A stretch of DNA of 64,000 bases from JBOGOC01 sp050747525 (GCA_050747525.1 JBOGOC010000031.1:62001-126000), one strand, 5' to 3'. Shown: positions 40,941 through 50,423, counted from the first letter of the stretch. Notes: generated from the sequence alone by a model not told the origin. Translations and numbers: made by a program.

Positions 40941-42842
40941 ATGATCCTCCGGGCCGTTCTCCACATCCGACCGATGATGCGCGCCGCGATGGCGATCGCC
41001 GCGGGCACCGTCCTGGCGCCGGCCCTGGCCGCCGAGCCCGGCCGGGCGGCGTTCCACGTCCTCAACACTTGCGAGCTCCAGCTCAACGATGACGGTCCGC
41101 TCACCGGCATCACGCTGGCCAGATCGAGCCTGCTCAGTCATCCCCCTGTCACGCTCACGTCCACTCCAGGCGGCCTCCAGGCCCTGCCGCCAACGACACC
41201 CTCCTGGAGCTACGAGTCCAATCAGATGGGAGCGTTCCTGGGATGGTCGATGAGCGCGGGCGATCTCAACGGGGACGGCGTCGAGGATCTGATCGTTTCG
41301 GCGCGTAACTTCACCAATCAGGAAGAAGAGGAGGGAGCGGCTTTCATGTTTCAGGGCTCGCCCTCCGGGCTGCCTGCCGCCCCGACATGGGTCTACGAGA
41401 GCAATATCGCCCACGCACACCTGCCCGCCGACATCAGCATCGTGCCCGACGTCAACGGCGATGGCCTCAATGATCTGCTGATGGGCTCTCTCGAATATTC
41501 CAACGAACTGCATGAAGAAGGGGTGGCCGCCCTGTGGAAAGGCGCGCCTGACGGACTGGGGTGCCGGGCCTCGTGGGTGATCGAGGGGAACGGGTACGAA
41601 GCGTACTTCGGCTACACGGTCACGAGCGCCGGGGACGTCAACGGGGACGGCTATGGTGACGTGATGATCGGGTGGGCCGACTACGAATCGGGCATGTATG
41701 GGCCGGGCCGCAGCTTCGTCTATGCCGGCGGGCCCATGGGGCTCCACTACGGGCCGATCTGGGCGGTGGCGGGCACGCAGGCCACCGAGTTTCTGGGCGC
41801 TTCATCCGCAGCGGGGGATGTGAACGGAGACGGCTTCGGGGACCTTCTCGTGGGAGCTCCCTATTACGACAACGGCCATTTCGACGAAGGGGGCGCATTC
41901 CTCTATCTGGGCTCCGCGTCGGGCCTGTCCCCTGCACCGGTGTGGTCGGCCGAGGGAAACCAGACGGGGCCCACCTATTTCGGTGTGAGCCTCGCTTCGG
42001 GCGACGTCAACGGAGACGGCTACGACGACATGATGATCGCGGCCTACGAGTACGATTTCGACCAGAACAACGACGGTGCGGTCTTCGTCTATCACGGCTC
42101 GGCATCAGGGCTCCCCGCGAGCCCCACCCTCGTCCTGCACGGGAGCACCCCGGGGTTCGAGCTGGGAGGCGGCCCCAAGTTAGGCAACACCATCGCCACG
42201 GGCGACGTGAATGCGGACGGATTCGACGACCTCCTGGTTGGAACAACTCTCTTCAGCAATGGGCAGAATCACGAGGGGGCCGTGTTCCTGTACCTGGGAT
42301 CCGCGTCAGGACTTTCCGGCGCCCCGGCGTGGACGGCGGAGAGCAACCTGTCGGCGAGCTACTACGGGAACGACGTCGCTCTCGGGGATCTCAACGCCGA
42401 TGGCCTCGACGACGTCATCGTGGGGGCATGGGGGTGGTCCGTGGGGCAGGTGGAGGAAGGGGCCGTCTTCGTGTACCTCACGCAGGCTCCTTCGGCCGCC
42501 GCCGGACGGGTGAGCGAGCAAGAGCCGCTGACGGTGCAGAGCCTGCCGGGGGGAGATCTCCAGCTCACGTGGGGCTCGTCGTGCCTGCCGGGCGATTCGG
42601 ACTACGAGATCTACGAGGGCCTGCTGGGGGACTTCTCCAGCCACGTGCCCGGCACCTGCACCACGGGCGGCCTGCTGACGCACCAGCTCACCCCATCGCC
42701 GGGAGACCGGTATTACCTCGTCGTGCCGCGCAACGCGCTGCGCGAGGGATCGTACGGCCTGAGAAGCGACGGCACCGAGCGGCCGGCATCGGCTTCCAGC
42801 TGCATGCCGCAGGCCATCGTCTCCAGCTGCCCCGGGCCCTAG
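40941..42842 (+). CDS. secreted FG-GAP/integrin-alpha-repeat protein
   Basis: The 633-residue protein has a signal peptide (about 1-31) and seven FG-GAP-type repeats (about residues 80-515), each with the Ca-binding GDVNGDG-DDLLVGA motif: at AGDLNGDGVEDL, PDVNGDGLNDL, AGDVNGDGYGDV, AGDVNGDGFGDL, SGDVNGDGYDDM, TGDVNADGFDDL and LGDLNADGLDDV. The C-terminal about 100 residues form a fibronectin-like region (LTVQSLPGGDLQLTWGSS). It forms a seven-bladed propeller, likely surface-exposed adhesion or matrix. ATG 40941 follows AAAGAGG. It is the first gene after attR. Confidence 0.88.
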   Translation: MILRAVLHIRPMMRAAMAIAAGTVLAPALAAEPGRAAFHVLNTCELQLNDDGPLTGITLARSSLLSHPPVTLTSTPGGLQALPPTTPSWSYESNQMGAFLGWSMSAGDLNGDGVEDLIVSARNFTNQEEEEGAAFMFQGSPSGLPAAPTWVYESNIAHAHLPADISIVPDVNGDGLNDLLMGSLEYSNELHEEGVAALWKGAPDGLGCRASWVIEGNGYEAYFGYTVTSAGDVNGDGYGDVMIGWADYESGMYGPGRSFVYAGGPMGLHYGPIWAVAGTQATEFLGASSAAGDVNGDGFGDLLVGAPYYDNGHFDEGGAFLYLGSASGLSPAPVWSAEGNQTGPTYFGVSLASGDVNGDGYDDMMIAAYEYDFDQNNDGAVFVYHGSASGLPASPTLVLHGSTPGFELGGGPKLGNTIATGDVNADGFDDLLVGTTLFSNGQNHEGAVFLYLGSASGLSGAPAWTAESNLSASYYGNDVALGDLNADGLDDVIVGAWGWSVGQVEEGAVFVYLTQAPSAAAGRVSEQEPLTVQSLPGGDLQLTWGSSCLPGDSDYEIYEGLLGDFSSHVPGTCTTGGLLTHQLTPSPGDRYYLVVPRNALREGSYGLRSDGTERPASASSCMPQAIVSSCPGP

Positions 42843-42862
42843 AGAGAATGGAGATACACATC

Positions 42863-44440
42863 ATGAAGAAGACGTGCTGGACCGCGGCGTTCGTTCTTCT
42901 GCTCGCTGCTTCCCCCGGGGCTCGCGCCGACGAGAACGTGGTGGTCGCACCCGTCGCCGTGGCCGGAGAGACCTCCCCGGCCGGCGGGCGTTACATCCTG
43001 TTCGGCGACATCGACGTGGATCCCGCGCGCCGGGTCACCTACACGGCCTCCATGACCACCGGGCGGGTGGGCATCTTCCGCACCCGGTTCGGCGTGCCCC
43101 AGACGATCATCCAGTCCGGCGATCCGGCCCCCCCGGATGCGGGGAACCGCTTCTTCATTCCGCTGGCGGTGTCCGGGAACACGGCCGGGGATCTGGCCTT
43201 CGTCTGCATCCTGGCCTTTCCGGACCGGCAGGGGGTATTTCTGATGCAAGGCACCGAGGTGACCACGCTCGCGCTGCAGGGCACTCCCGCGCCGTTCGGC
43301 AGCGGCCTCAGCCTGGCCGGGTTCGATCAGATCCGGCTGCTCGAATCGGGGGAGGTGTACGTCCTGGCCTTCCTGTTGGACGAGCTGGGGAACGACGCGG
43401 GCACCGCGGTGCTGGCGCATGACGCATCGTCGCTGCGCCCCGTGATCGCTGCGGGCGACCCCTACGGCGGCTCGCGCATGGTCGACCGCGTCCTTCAGTA
43501 CGACGTGAACGAATCCGGGATCGTGGCCGCGCTCGCGCAGATAGGTGACTTCGGGTTCCTGGATCCGCTCACCGAGATCATCCTGCTGGACGGAGGGAGA
43601 CTGCGCACGCTGGCGAGCAAGGACCTGTCCTTCTCGGGCGGAACGGACATGGTGCGCCACTTCGCCGTGGCCGTCGACCAGGTGCGCGTCGATCCCGCTG
43701 GGACTGCCAGCTTCTACGTGGCGACCAACAATTTCCTCGGCGGAGGATACGCGATCAACGAGGGGGGCGGGATGACCGACAACCGCTACCTCCTGAGCCA
43801 GGGACATCGCTCACCACTCTCGAGCACCGACACGCTGCAGTTCTTCGGCCCCTTCGGCCGATCGGCAGGGGGGACGCTGGCCTTCCAGGCCTTCACCCCG
43901 GTGGCCCCTTCGGGTGGGATCTTCGCGATGCGCCCCGGGTCTCCCGCGGCCCTCGTGGCGCGCACGGGCGAGCCACGCCCCGGCGGGGGAACCTGGGCGG
44001 GGTTCTTCCACCTGGACATGAACCCGGCCGGCGCGTTCACGTTCACCGAGTTCCAGGGCCTCGCCCAGATCGGCGTCCACCTGGGGCACCTGCTCGCTCC
44101 AGCCGATGAGATTCTGGCGGAACTGCGCGCCGTCCTGAGGGAGCACGACGTTCCGCGCGGCGTGCGGGCGCAGCTGGAGGCCATGCTGCGCCTCATCGAG
44201 CGGCGGATGAAGACGGGGGACACCTCCGGGGCGGCGACGCTCGCCACGAGCCTGCGCGAGGGCCTGGAAAGACTCATGGATCGCCAGATGCCGCTCCTGC
44301 TCGCCGAGCTCCTGCATCCGCTGCTCGAGGATCTCGAGAGGTCGCTGGGAGGAGGATCCGCGGCCCTTCGGGCTCGGGCTCCCGAGTCGCAGGCGCCGCC
44401 GCTGGAAGCCTGGATTGACACACTTCCCGCGGCACCCTAG
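42863..44440 (+). CDS. secreted beta-rich protein with repeated strands (DUF7453-like)
   Basis: The 525-residue protein has a signal peptide (MKKTCWTAAFVLLLAASPGARA) and then repeated beta-strand units with 'VAGETSPAGGRYILFGDIDVDPARR', 'IIQSGDPAPPDAG', 'GDLAFVCILAF' and 'IAAGDPYGGS', a known pattern of large secreted propeller-like proteins. The C-terminal 120 residues are helical (EILAELRAVLREHDV, LRLIERRMKTG). ATG 42863 has GGAG 9 nt upstream. It lies 20 nt after the FG-GAP gene, so both may form a secreted pair. The family name is uncertain. Confidence 0.55.
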   Translation: MKKTCWTAAFVLLLAASPGARADENVVVAPVAVAGETSPAGGRYILFGDIDVDPARRVTYTASMTTGRVGIFRTRFGVPQTIIQSGDPAPPDAGNRFFIPLAVSGNTAGDLAFVCILAFPDRQGVFLMQGTEVTTLALQGTPAPFGSGLSLAGFDQIRLLESGEVYVLAFLLDELGNDAGTAVLAHDASSLRPVIAAGDPYGGSRMVDRVLQYDVNESGIVAALAQIGDFGFLDPLTEIILLDGGRLRTLASKDLSFSGGTDMVRHFAVAVDQVRVDPAGTASFYVATNNFLGGGYAINEGGGMTDNRYLLSQGHRSPLSSTDTLQFFGPFGRSAGGTLAFQAFTPVAPSGGIFAMRPGSPAALVARTGEPRPGGGTWAGFFHLDMNPAGAFTFTEFQGLAQIGVHLGHLLAPADEILAELRAVLREHDVPRGVRAQLEAMLRLIERRMKTGDTSGAATLATSLREGLERLMDRQMPLLLAELLHPLLEDLERSLGGGSAALRARAPESQAPPLEAWIDTLPAAP

Positions 44441-44443
44441 GAT
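44415..44443 (+). promoter_or_regulatory. promoter of the YfgM-like gene
   Basis: Consensus TTGACA (44415-44420), an exact 17-bp spacer, then TAGGAT (44438-44443). The ATG at 44453 starts 9 nt after the -10 box, a leaderless arrangement. Confidence 0.75.
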
Positions 44444-44452
44444 CGGGGCGTC

Positions 44453-45166
44453 ATGAGCCGCCTGCATCGCAAGGACTACAAGAAGGACGAGCTGGTCACG
44501 ACCCTCGAGAGCCTCACCCTCTCGGCGGAGCGCCACATGCGCAGCCTCCTCATCGCGGGAGTCGCGGTGGTGGCGCTGGTCGCCGCCGTGGTGGGCGGGA
44601 TCTGGTACTCGCGCTCGAGGTCCGCCGACGCGGCCGCCGGGCTGGCGGCGGTGCACAAGGCCATGGATGCCCCGATCGTCGCCACGGGAGCCCCCGAGGG
44701 GATGCTCAGCTTCTCCAGCGTGTCGTCCCGCGCCCAGGAGGTGCTCCAGCGAGCGGAGGCTCTGCTCTCCTCGCATCCCTCCTCACGCCAGGCACATTGG
44801 GCCACGTACTGGAAGGGGGTCGCCCAGAAGGATCTGGGGCGCTTCGACGAAGCTCAGGCCACGCTCGACCCGCTCACCACGCTCGATGACGAGCCGTTCC
44901 TGTCGGCGCTGGCCCGTATGCAGCGGGCTCAGGTGAGCGAGGCGAAGGGGGACCTGGCGGCGGCCGCGGAGTCCTATGCGTCGCTGGCCGCCTCCGCTCC
45001 AGCCCGCTTCCCGGCCGAGATCGCCCTGATGAACCAGGCGCGCGTTCTGGATGCACAGGGGAAAGCCGAGGAGGCCAAGGCGATCTACCGCCGCGTGACC
45101 CAGGAGTACCCTGAGTCTCCCTACGCGAGTGACGCCGCCAGGCGCATCGCCCCCACCTCGAGCTGA
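44453..45166 (+). CDS. YfgM-like single-pass TPR protein
   Basis: The 237-residue protein has a cytoplasmic start (MSRLHRKDYKKDELVTTLES), one membrane helix (about 31-53: SLLIAGVAVVALVAAVVGGIWY) and a periplasmic helical region with TPRs (LLSSHPSSRQAHWATYWKGVAQKDLGRFDEAQ and EEAKAIYRRVTQEYPESPYASDA). It resembles YfgM/TPR_21 proteins, which link the secretion machinery to periplasmic chaperones. It is convergent with ssb, with 12 nt between stops. It has a strong promoter and a leaderless start. Confidence 0.75.
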   Translation: MSRLHRKDYKKDELVTTLESLTLSAERHMRSLLIAGVAVVALVAAVVGGIWYSRSRSADAAAGLAAVHKAMDAPIVATGAPEGMLSFSSVSSRAQEVLQRAEALLSSHPSSRQAHWATYWKGVAQKDLGRFDEAQATLDPLTTLDDEPFLSALARMQRAQVSEAKGDLAAAAESYASLAASAPARFPAEIALMNQARVLDAQGKAEEAKAIYRRVTQEYPESPYASDAARRIAPTSS

Positions 45167-45178
45167 GCCGGCGGCCTT

Positions 45179-45619
45179 CTAGAAGGGGATGTCGTCCTCG
45201 CCCCGCTGCTGTTGTTCGTCGGCCCCTCCCAGATCGATATCCGCGGGAGCCGTGGAGCGTCCCGAGGCGGCCCCTTCCGCGCGTCCTTCACCACGGCCCA
45301 GCATGACCACCCGCAGGGCTCTCACTTCGGTGGTCTGACGCTTGTTGCCCTCGCGGTCATTCCATTCGCGCGTGGACAGGGAGCCTTCGACGAAGACCTG
45401 CTTTCCCTTCTGCAGGTACTGACCCGCGATCTCGGCCTGCTTGCCGAACACCACGATGCGATGCCACTCGGTGCGTTCCTGCTTTTCGCCGGCCTTGTCC
45501 ATCCAGACATCGTTCGTGGCGAGGCTGAAGTTGGCTACCGCAGCGCCCCCGGGCGTGTATCGCAGCTCCGGATCGCGCCCCAGGTGACCAATGAGAAGTA
45601 CCTTGTTGAGGCTGGCCAT
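45179..45619 (-). CDS. ssb: single-stranded DNA-binding protein
   Basis: The 146-residue protein has an N-terminal OB fold (MASLNKVLLIGHLGRDPELR, FSLATNDVW, EWHRIVVFGKQAE, VFVEGSLSTREW), a Gly/Ala-rich linker and the C-terminal DDIPF interaction tip. ATG 45619 on the minus strand follows AAAGGA. A possible TATGAT -10 box lies upstream, at 45665-45670 on this strand. It is not next to ribosomal protein genes. Confidence 0.95.
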   Translation of the reverse strand: MASLNKVLLIGHLGRDPELRYTPGGAAVANFSLATNDVWMDKAGEKQERTEWHRIVVFGKQAEIAGQYLQKGKQVFVEGSLSTREWNDREGNKRQTTEVRALRVVMLGRGEGRAEGAASGRSTAPADIDLGGADEQQQRGEDDIPF

Positions 45620-45736
45620 GGATTGGTCCTTTCGGTGAGGTGACGGAGCGACGCGCGTAGACTATCATACGCGCCCCCTCTGCAATCAAGCCGACACCGG
45701 AGGGGAGCCGGGGCTTCCCACGGAGGCTTCCCACGG

Positions 45737-47320
45737 ATGGAAGAGACCCGCCGACTGGTCCGCTCCGCCGGCGTGATGTCCCTCATGACGTTGATCTCGC
45801 GCATCCTGGGATACGTGCGCGACAACCTCCAGGCGCAGATCCTCGGGGCCTCACGCACGGCCGACGCGTTCATCATCGCCTTCCGGATCCCGAACCTGTT
45901 GCGACGTCTGGTGGGGGAGGGGGCATTCACGGCCGCCTTCGTCCCCACGCTTTCGGACTACATGAGGCCCGAGAGGCGCGCGGAGATATGGCGCTTCGCG
46001 GCGCTGGTGTTCTGGACGATGGCCACGGTGCTGGCGGTGCTGTCGGCGGCCGGCGTGATCTTCTCGCCGTTCATCGTGAAGGTTCTGGCGTACGGATTCA
46101 CCGGCATCGAGCAGAAGTTCGAGCTGACCGTGTCGCTCAACCGGCTCATGTTCCCGTACCTGCTGTTCATCGGGCTGGCCGCGCTCGTGCAGGGGGTCCT
46201 CAACGTGCACGGCCGGTTCGCCGTCCCGGCGTTCACGCCGGTGCTTCTCAACCTCAGCATGATCGGGGCGGCCCTTCTGGTGGCGCCCCACATGGAGGAG
46301 CCCGCCTACGCCTTCGCCTGGGGGGTGCTGCTGGGCGGCGCCCTGCAGCTGGGATTCCAGATCCCCTTCGTGATGAAGCTGGGCATGCGGTTCCCCTTCA
46401 AGCTGGGCTTCGGGGATCCCGGCGTGAGGCAGATCGGCCGCCTCATGGGCCCCGGGCTTTTCGGGATGGGGATCACCCAGATCACGCTGCTGCTCGACTC
46501 GTTCTTCGCTTCCCTCATGACGGAGGGGAGCGTCTCGGCCCTCTACTACTCAGGGCGCATCAACGAGCTGGCGCTGGGCTCGTTCGCCATCTCGGTGAGC
46601 ACCGTCATCCTGCCCACCCTGTCGAGGCAGGCGGCCGAGGGGCGCATCGATCAGATGCGCGACACGCTGCTCTACGGGCTGCGCGTGGTGGCCTTCATCA
46701 CCATCCCCGCCGCCGTCGGGCTCATCGTTCTGAGGAGCTCCATCGTCTCGGTGCTGTTCGAGCGGGGCAGGTTCACTCCGGCCGACACCGCCTTCGTGGC
46801 TCACGCGCTGCTCTTCTACGCGGTCGGGCTGTTTCCATTCGGCGCGGTGAAGATCCTCGCACCCGCCTTCTACTCCAGCAAGGACACACGCACGCCCGCG
46901 ATGACCGCGGCCATCACGCTGGCGGCCCACGTGGTCATCGTCTCGGTCCTGAGCTTCGTCATGGGGACGGGAGGGATCGCCCTGGCCGACTCGCTCTCCG
47001 CCTCCATCAACATGGGCCTGCTGATGTTTCTGTTCGCGCAGCGCCATGGGCTCCCCTGGGTGAAGGGCCTGGCCATTCCTGCCACCCGCTTCGTGGGGGC
47101 ATCGGCGGTCATGGGGTGGGCCGCGTGGCTCATGATAGGATGGCTCGACTCGATGTTCGCAGGTGTGCCACTGGGAGACGCCGCCGCCCTCTTCATCACG
47201 CTCGCCGCCTCCACGATTCTCTATTTCGCCATCTGCCGTCTGATGGGCACCCCCGAGCTGCACGACGTGCTCGCCGCGTTCCCCATCCCCGGGCGGAAGA
47301 GGCGGCGGCCGCGGCGATGA
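45737..47320 (+). CDS. murJ: lipid II flippase MurJ
   Basis: MOP-superfamily protein that flips lipid II. The 527-residue protein has about 14 hydrophobic helices and family motifs such as MTLISRILGYVRDNLQAQILG and FRIPNLLRRLVGEGAF near the N-terminus. The C-terminus is an Arg-rich cytoplasmic tail. ATG 45737. It lies just upstream of dtd and xerD, one base from the next start, so the three form an operon. Confidence 0.93.
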   Translation: MEETRRLVRSAGVMSLMTLISRILGYVRDNLQAQILGASRTADAFIIAFRIPNLLRRLVGEGAFTAAFVPTLSDYMRPERRAEIWRFAALVFWTMATVLAVLSAAGVIFSPFIVKVLAYGFTGIEQKFELTVSLNRLMFPYLLFIGLAALVQGVLNVHGRFAVPAFTPVLLNLSMIGAALLVAPHMEEPAYAFAWGVLLGGALQLGFQIPFVMKLGMRFPFKLGFGDPGVRQIGRLMGPGLFGMGITQITLLLDSFFASLMTEGSVSALYYSGRINELALGSFAISVSTVILPTLSRQAAEGRIDQMRDTLLYGLRVVAFITIPAAVGLIVLRSSIVSVLFERGRFTPADTAFVAHALLFYAVGLFPFGAVKILAPAFYSSKDTRTPAMTAAITLAAHVVIVSVLSFVMGTGGIALADSLSASINMGLLMFLFAQRHGLPWVKGLAIPATRFVGASAVMGWAAWLMIGWLDSMFAGVPLGDAAALFITLAASTILYFAICRLMGTPELHDVLAAFPIPGRKRRRPRR

Positions 47321-47321
47321 G

Positions 47322-47774
47322 ATGAGGATCGTGCTGCAGCGCGTCTCGCGGGCGGCCGTGCGCGTCGATGGGAAGGAGCACGCGCGTATCGGGCCGGGGC
47401 TCCTCCTGCTGGTGGGGGTGGAGAAGGGAGACGACGACGCGGCGGCGGCGGCCGCGGCGTCCAAGGTCGCTCACCTGCGCGTGTTCGCGGCGCAGCCGGG
47501 CATGGACGAGAGGATGGATCGCTCGGTGACCGACACGGGGGGCGAGGTGCTGGTGGTCTCGCAGTTCACGCTGGCGGGTTCCACCCGCAAGGGACGCCGG
47601 CCGAGCTTCGACGGAGCGGCCGATCCGGCCGAGGCCGAGCGCCTCTACCTGCGGGTGGCGGACGCCCTGCGGGAAGCCGGGCTGCGGGTGGCCACCGGGA
47701 GCTTCCGCTCCATGATGGAGGTGGAGCTGGTGAACGACGGGCCGGTGACCTTCGTGGTGGAGACCGGCCCGTGA
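47322..47774 (+). CDS. dtd: D-aminoacyl-tRNA deacylase
   Basis: Removes D-amino acids from mischarged tRNA. The 150-residue protein starts MRIVLQRVSRAAV and has VVSQFTLAG and the active-site NDGPVTF motif. Between these lies an Ala-rich stretch (DDDAAAAAAAS). The GTG start of xerD overlaps its stop (GTGA). Confidence 0.94.
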   Translation: MRIVLQRVSRAAVRVDGKEHARIGPGLLLLVGVEKGDDDAAAAAAASKVAHLRVFAAQPGMDERMDRSVTDTGGEVLVVSQFTLAGSTRKGRRPSFDGAADPAEAERLYLRVADALREAGLRVATGSFRSMMEVELVNDGPVTFVVETGP

Positions 47775-48718
47775 GCGATTCCCTGTTCAAGGACGTCGAC
47801 TTGTTCCTGGATCACATCCGCATCGAGCGGGGCCTGTCGCCCAACACCGTCTCGGCCTACCGCTCGGACCTGGCCCGCTTCGTGTCGTGGGCCGCGGCGC
47901 GCAAGATGAACACGCTCCGTCGCGTCACACGCGCCGACCTGCTCGGATACAGGCGGGTCCTGAGCCTGGAGGCGGCGGGCCGGGATGGCTCCGGGCCGCG
48001 CCGGGCGCCACGCTCCGTGCGCCGCGCGCAGGCTTCGCTGCGCGCCTTCTATCGCTACCTGCGATCGGAGGGATGCATCGATCGCAATCCCACGGAGGGG
48101 CTCGACGCCCCGCGCGTGGAGCGCCGCCTGCCTCGCTCGCTGGGCCTCGACGAGGTGGACCGCCTGCTGGCCGCGCCCGATCGGGCCGACCCGCTGGGGC
48201 TGCGTGACGCCGCCATGCTCGAGCTCATGTACGCCACCGGGATGCGCGTGTCCGAGCTGATCGGTCTGGACCTGTCGAGCCTTCACGTCCAGGCCGGCTA
48301 CCTGGTCTGCTCCGGCAAGCGCTCGCGCGAGCGCGTGGTGCCGGTGAGCCCCGAGGCGGCCCGTGCCGTGACCCTGTATCTGGAGCGCGCCCGGCCCCAC
48401 CTGCTGAGCAAGAACGGGCGACCGGCGGCACGCTCCACCGATCGGCTCTTCGTCACCGCACGCGGCGGCGGCCTCACCCGCCAGGCCTTCTGGAAGAACC
48501 TGAAGCGCTACGGCAGCCTGGCTCACATCGCGCCTTCGCGCCTGAGCCCGCACGTCATCCGCCATAGCTTCGCCACCCATCTGCTCGAGCACGGGGCCGA
48601 TCTCCGGTCCGTGCAGAAGATGCTCGGTCACGTGGACATCTCAACCACCCAGATCTACACCCACCTGAATCGTGAGCGGCTCAAGAAGATCCACCAGCAG
48701 CACCATCCGCGCGCGTGA
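47771..48718 (+). CDS. site-specific tyrosine recombinase XerC/XerD family
   Basis: The 315-residue protein has an N-terminal core-binding domain (FLDHIRIERGLSPNTVSAY) and catalytic residues in TGMRVSEL (Arg), HVIRHSFATH (His, Arg), LGHVDISTTQIYTH (His, Tyr), with the Lys of KRSRERVVPV. The context (murJ-dtd) and length fit a chromosomal Xer recombinase that resolves dimers at dif. XerC versus XerD cannot be decided from one sequence. GTG start at 47771 overlaps dtd. Confidence 0.92.
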   Translation: MSDSLFKDVDLFLDHIRIERGLSPNTVSAYRSDLARFVSWAAARKMNTLRRVTRADLLGYRRVLSLEAAGRDGSGPRRAPRSVRRAQASLRAFYRYLRSEGCIDRNPTEGLDAPRVERRLPRSLGLDEVDRLLAAPDRADPLGLRDAAMLELMYATGMRVSELIGLDLSSLHVQAGYLVCSGKRSRERVVPVSPEAARAVTLYLERARPHLLSKNGRPAARSTDRLFVTARGGGLTRQAFWKNLKRYGSLAHIAPSRLSPHVIRHSFATHLLEHGADLRSVQKMLGHVDISTTQIYTHLNRERLKKIHQQHHPRA

Positions 48719-50387
48719 TCTGATGGCGCCCGTGAGGGCCGCGGCGGGGGCCGGAGAGTCTGCGGCCCTGGTCGCCGCACGCCTCGAGCGCCACCAGGCT
48801 CCTCTGGCTCCGGTCGTCCGCGAGGGTCAGCCCATGGGCCTGATCACGCCCCAGGCCGCGCGCTCACTCGAACGGTTCGGGCCCGAAGGGATCACGGCGG
48901 GAGAGGCGGTGGCAGGCGGCGCCCCTCGCGTGGCCCCCGGAGCCGGTCTGGCCGCGATGTGGCGGGCAGCACGCGGGGTGGCTCCCGGGCTCCTGGTGAC
49001 GGGCGACAGGGGGGTGCTGCGCGGCGTGATTACGCGCGGCAGCCTCTCCCGGCACGTGACGCGCGCGCGCCGGCGGGGGGCCCCCGCCGCGCTGCACGAG
49101 CCGGATGTGTCGGCGCTGCTTCAGACGCTCGACTCCGACCATCGCCGCCTGCTGGAGACCGCCGCGGCCGTGGCGCGGTCGCGCGGGATCGCCCTCTATC
49201 TCGTGGGCGGGATCGTGCGCGACCTGCTGCTGGGCCGGCCGGGACGCGACCTGGACCTCGTCGTGGAAGGGGAGGGGATTCCTTTCGCGCACGAGCTGGC
49301 CGGAAGGGTGGGGGCGCGCGTGGTGGCGCATGCCCCCTTTCTGACCGCCGACCTGCTCATGCCGGGAGGATGGCACGTGGACGTGATCACCGCCCGTCAC
49401 GAACGCTATGACCCGCCGGGGTCGCTGCCGGTGGTGGAACGAGGCTCCCTCGAGGACGACCTGGCCCGGCGCGACGTGACCATCAACGCTATGGCCATCC
49501 GGCTGGACGGAAGAGACCGCGGGCGGCTGCGCGACGACATGGGGGGCCTCGCGGACCTAAAGCAGCGTCTCCTCCGGGTCCATCACGCCATGAGCCTGAT
49601 CGACGATCCCACGCGCGCCCTGCGCATCGCGCGTCTGGCGGCGCGGCTGGACTTCGGCCTCGCGGATGAGACCGCGGCTAACCTCGACCTGGCGCGCCGC
49701 GCGCGCGCCATGGACCGCGTGAGCGGGTCCCGCCTGCGCAGAGAGCTGGAGCTCGTGCTGCGTGAGCCCGATCCGGTGGCCGCCCTCGACGCGATGGCGC
49801 GCCTCGAGCTGCTGGATCCGATCGCGCGGGGCTTCGTCTGGAATGCCCTGACGCGACGGCAGCTGGCACGCCACGTGTCGGGCGGCCCCCTGTCCCAGGC
49901 CGACCCTTTCCTGGTCATGCTGATGATCCTGGCCGATGGGCACACCGGCGCTGCCAGCCGTTCCTTGCGGGCCGCGATTGCGCGACGCCTCGCCCTGGCG
50001 GGGCCGGCCGCCGGGCGCCTCGCCGAAGCTCCGTCGCGCCGGAAGGCGCTGGTGTCATCCGTGAAGGCCGCCCGCACGCCTGGCGCCGTGGCGCGCGTCT
50101 GCGAGCGTCACGATCCCGAGACGCTCGCCTTCACCTGGGCCACGTCGAACGACAGAGTCAGGCGCGCCCTGGAGACGTGGGCCCGGCGCTCCGCGCAGCC
50201 CGTGCCGGGTGTGACGGGTCACACCCTGCGGACGCTCGGCCTGCCCCCCGGGCCGGCCTACGCCCGCATCCTCGGCCGGATCCGCGAAGCCTGGCTGGAC
50301 CGGCGGATCGTCGACGCCGCCTCGGCCCGCGCAATGGCAAGGCGCCTCGTCCGCCGGGCAGCGTTGACACGGACTCCGGGGCGCTGA
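48672..50387 (+). CDS. CBS-domain tRNA nucleotidyltransferase (CCA-adding/poly(A)-polymerase family)
   Basis: The 571-residue protein has an N-terminal CBS pair (about 10-135: IRARDLMAPVRAA, PLAPVV, LVTGDRGVLRGVITRG) and a class II nucleotidyltransferase head (about 170-280: YLVGGIVRDLLLGRPGRDLDLVVEGEG, with the metal-binding DLD). The RNA-binding neck (RRDVTINAMAI, DDPTRALRIARLAARLDFG) follows. The DHH domain seen in many CBS-CCA fusions is absent. GTG 48672 overlaps the xerD end by 47 bp. ATG 48723 would cut the CBS start. Because tRNAs here already encode CCA, it may act in repair, or in A- or CC-adding. Confidence 0.8.
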   Translation: MSGSRRSTSSTIRARDLMAPVRAAAGAGESAALVAARLERHQAPLAPVVREGQPMGLITPQAARSLERFGPEGITAGEAVAGGAPRVAPGAGLAAMWRAARGVAPGLLVTGDRGVLRGVITRGSLSRHVTRARRRGAPAALHEPDVSALLQTLDSDHRRLLETAAAVARSRGIALYLVGGIVRDLLLGRPGRDLDLVVEGEGIPFAHELAGRVGARVVAHAPFLTADLLMPGGWHVDVITARHERYDPPGSLPVVERGSLEDDLARRDVTINAMAIRLDGRDRGRLRDDMGGLADLKQRLLRVHHAMSLIDDPTRALRIARLAARLDFGLADETAANLDLARRARAMDRVSGSRLRRELELVLREPDPVAALDAMARLELLDPIARGFVWNALTRRQLARHVSGGPLSQADPFLVMLMILADGHTGAASRSLRAAIARRLALAGPAAGRLAEAPSRRKALVSSVKAARTPGAVARVCERHDPETLAFTWATSNDRVRRALETWARRSAQPVPGVTGHTLRTLGLPPGPAYARILGRIREAWLDRRIVDAASARAMARRLVRRAALTRTPGR

Positions 50388-50393
50388 TATGTT
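50364..50393 (+). promoter_or_regulatory. accA promoter
   Basis: Consensus TTGACA (50364-50369), an 18-bp spacer, then TATGTT (50388-50393), inside the last codons of the upstream gene. Leader about 24-30 nt. Confidence 0.75.
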
Positions 50394-50423
50394 GGCCACC
50401 CTCTCAGGGAGGCCTCCCGCACG

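Noticed and set aside
41672..44440. 922-residue frame joining the FG-GAP region to the next gene
   Set aside because: The first part reads FG-GAP codons out of frame. A signal peptide at 42863 marks the true start.
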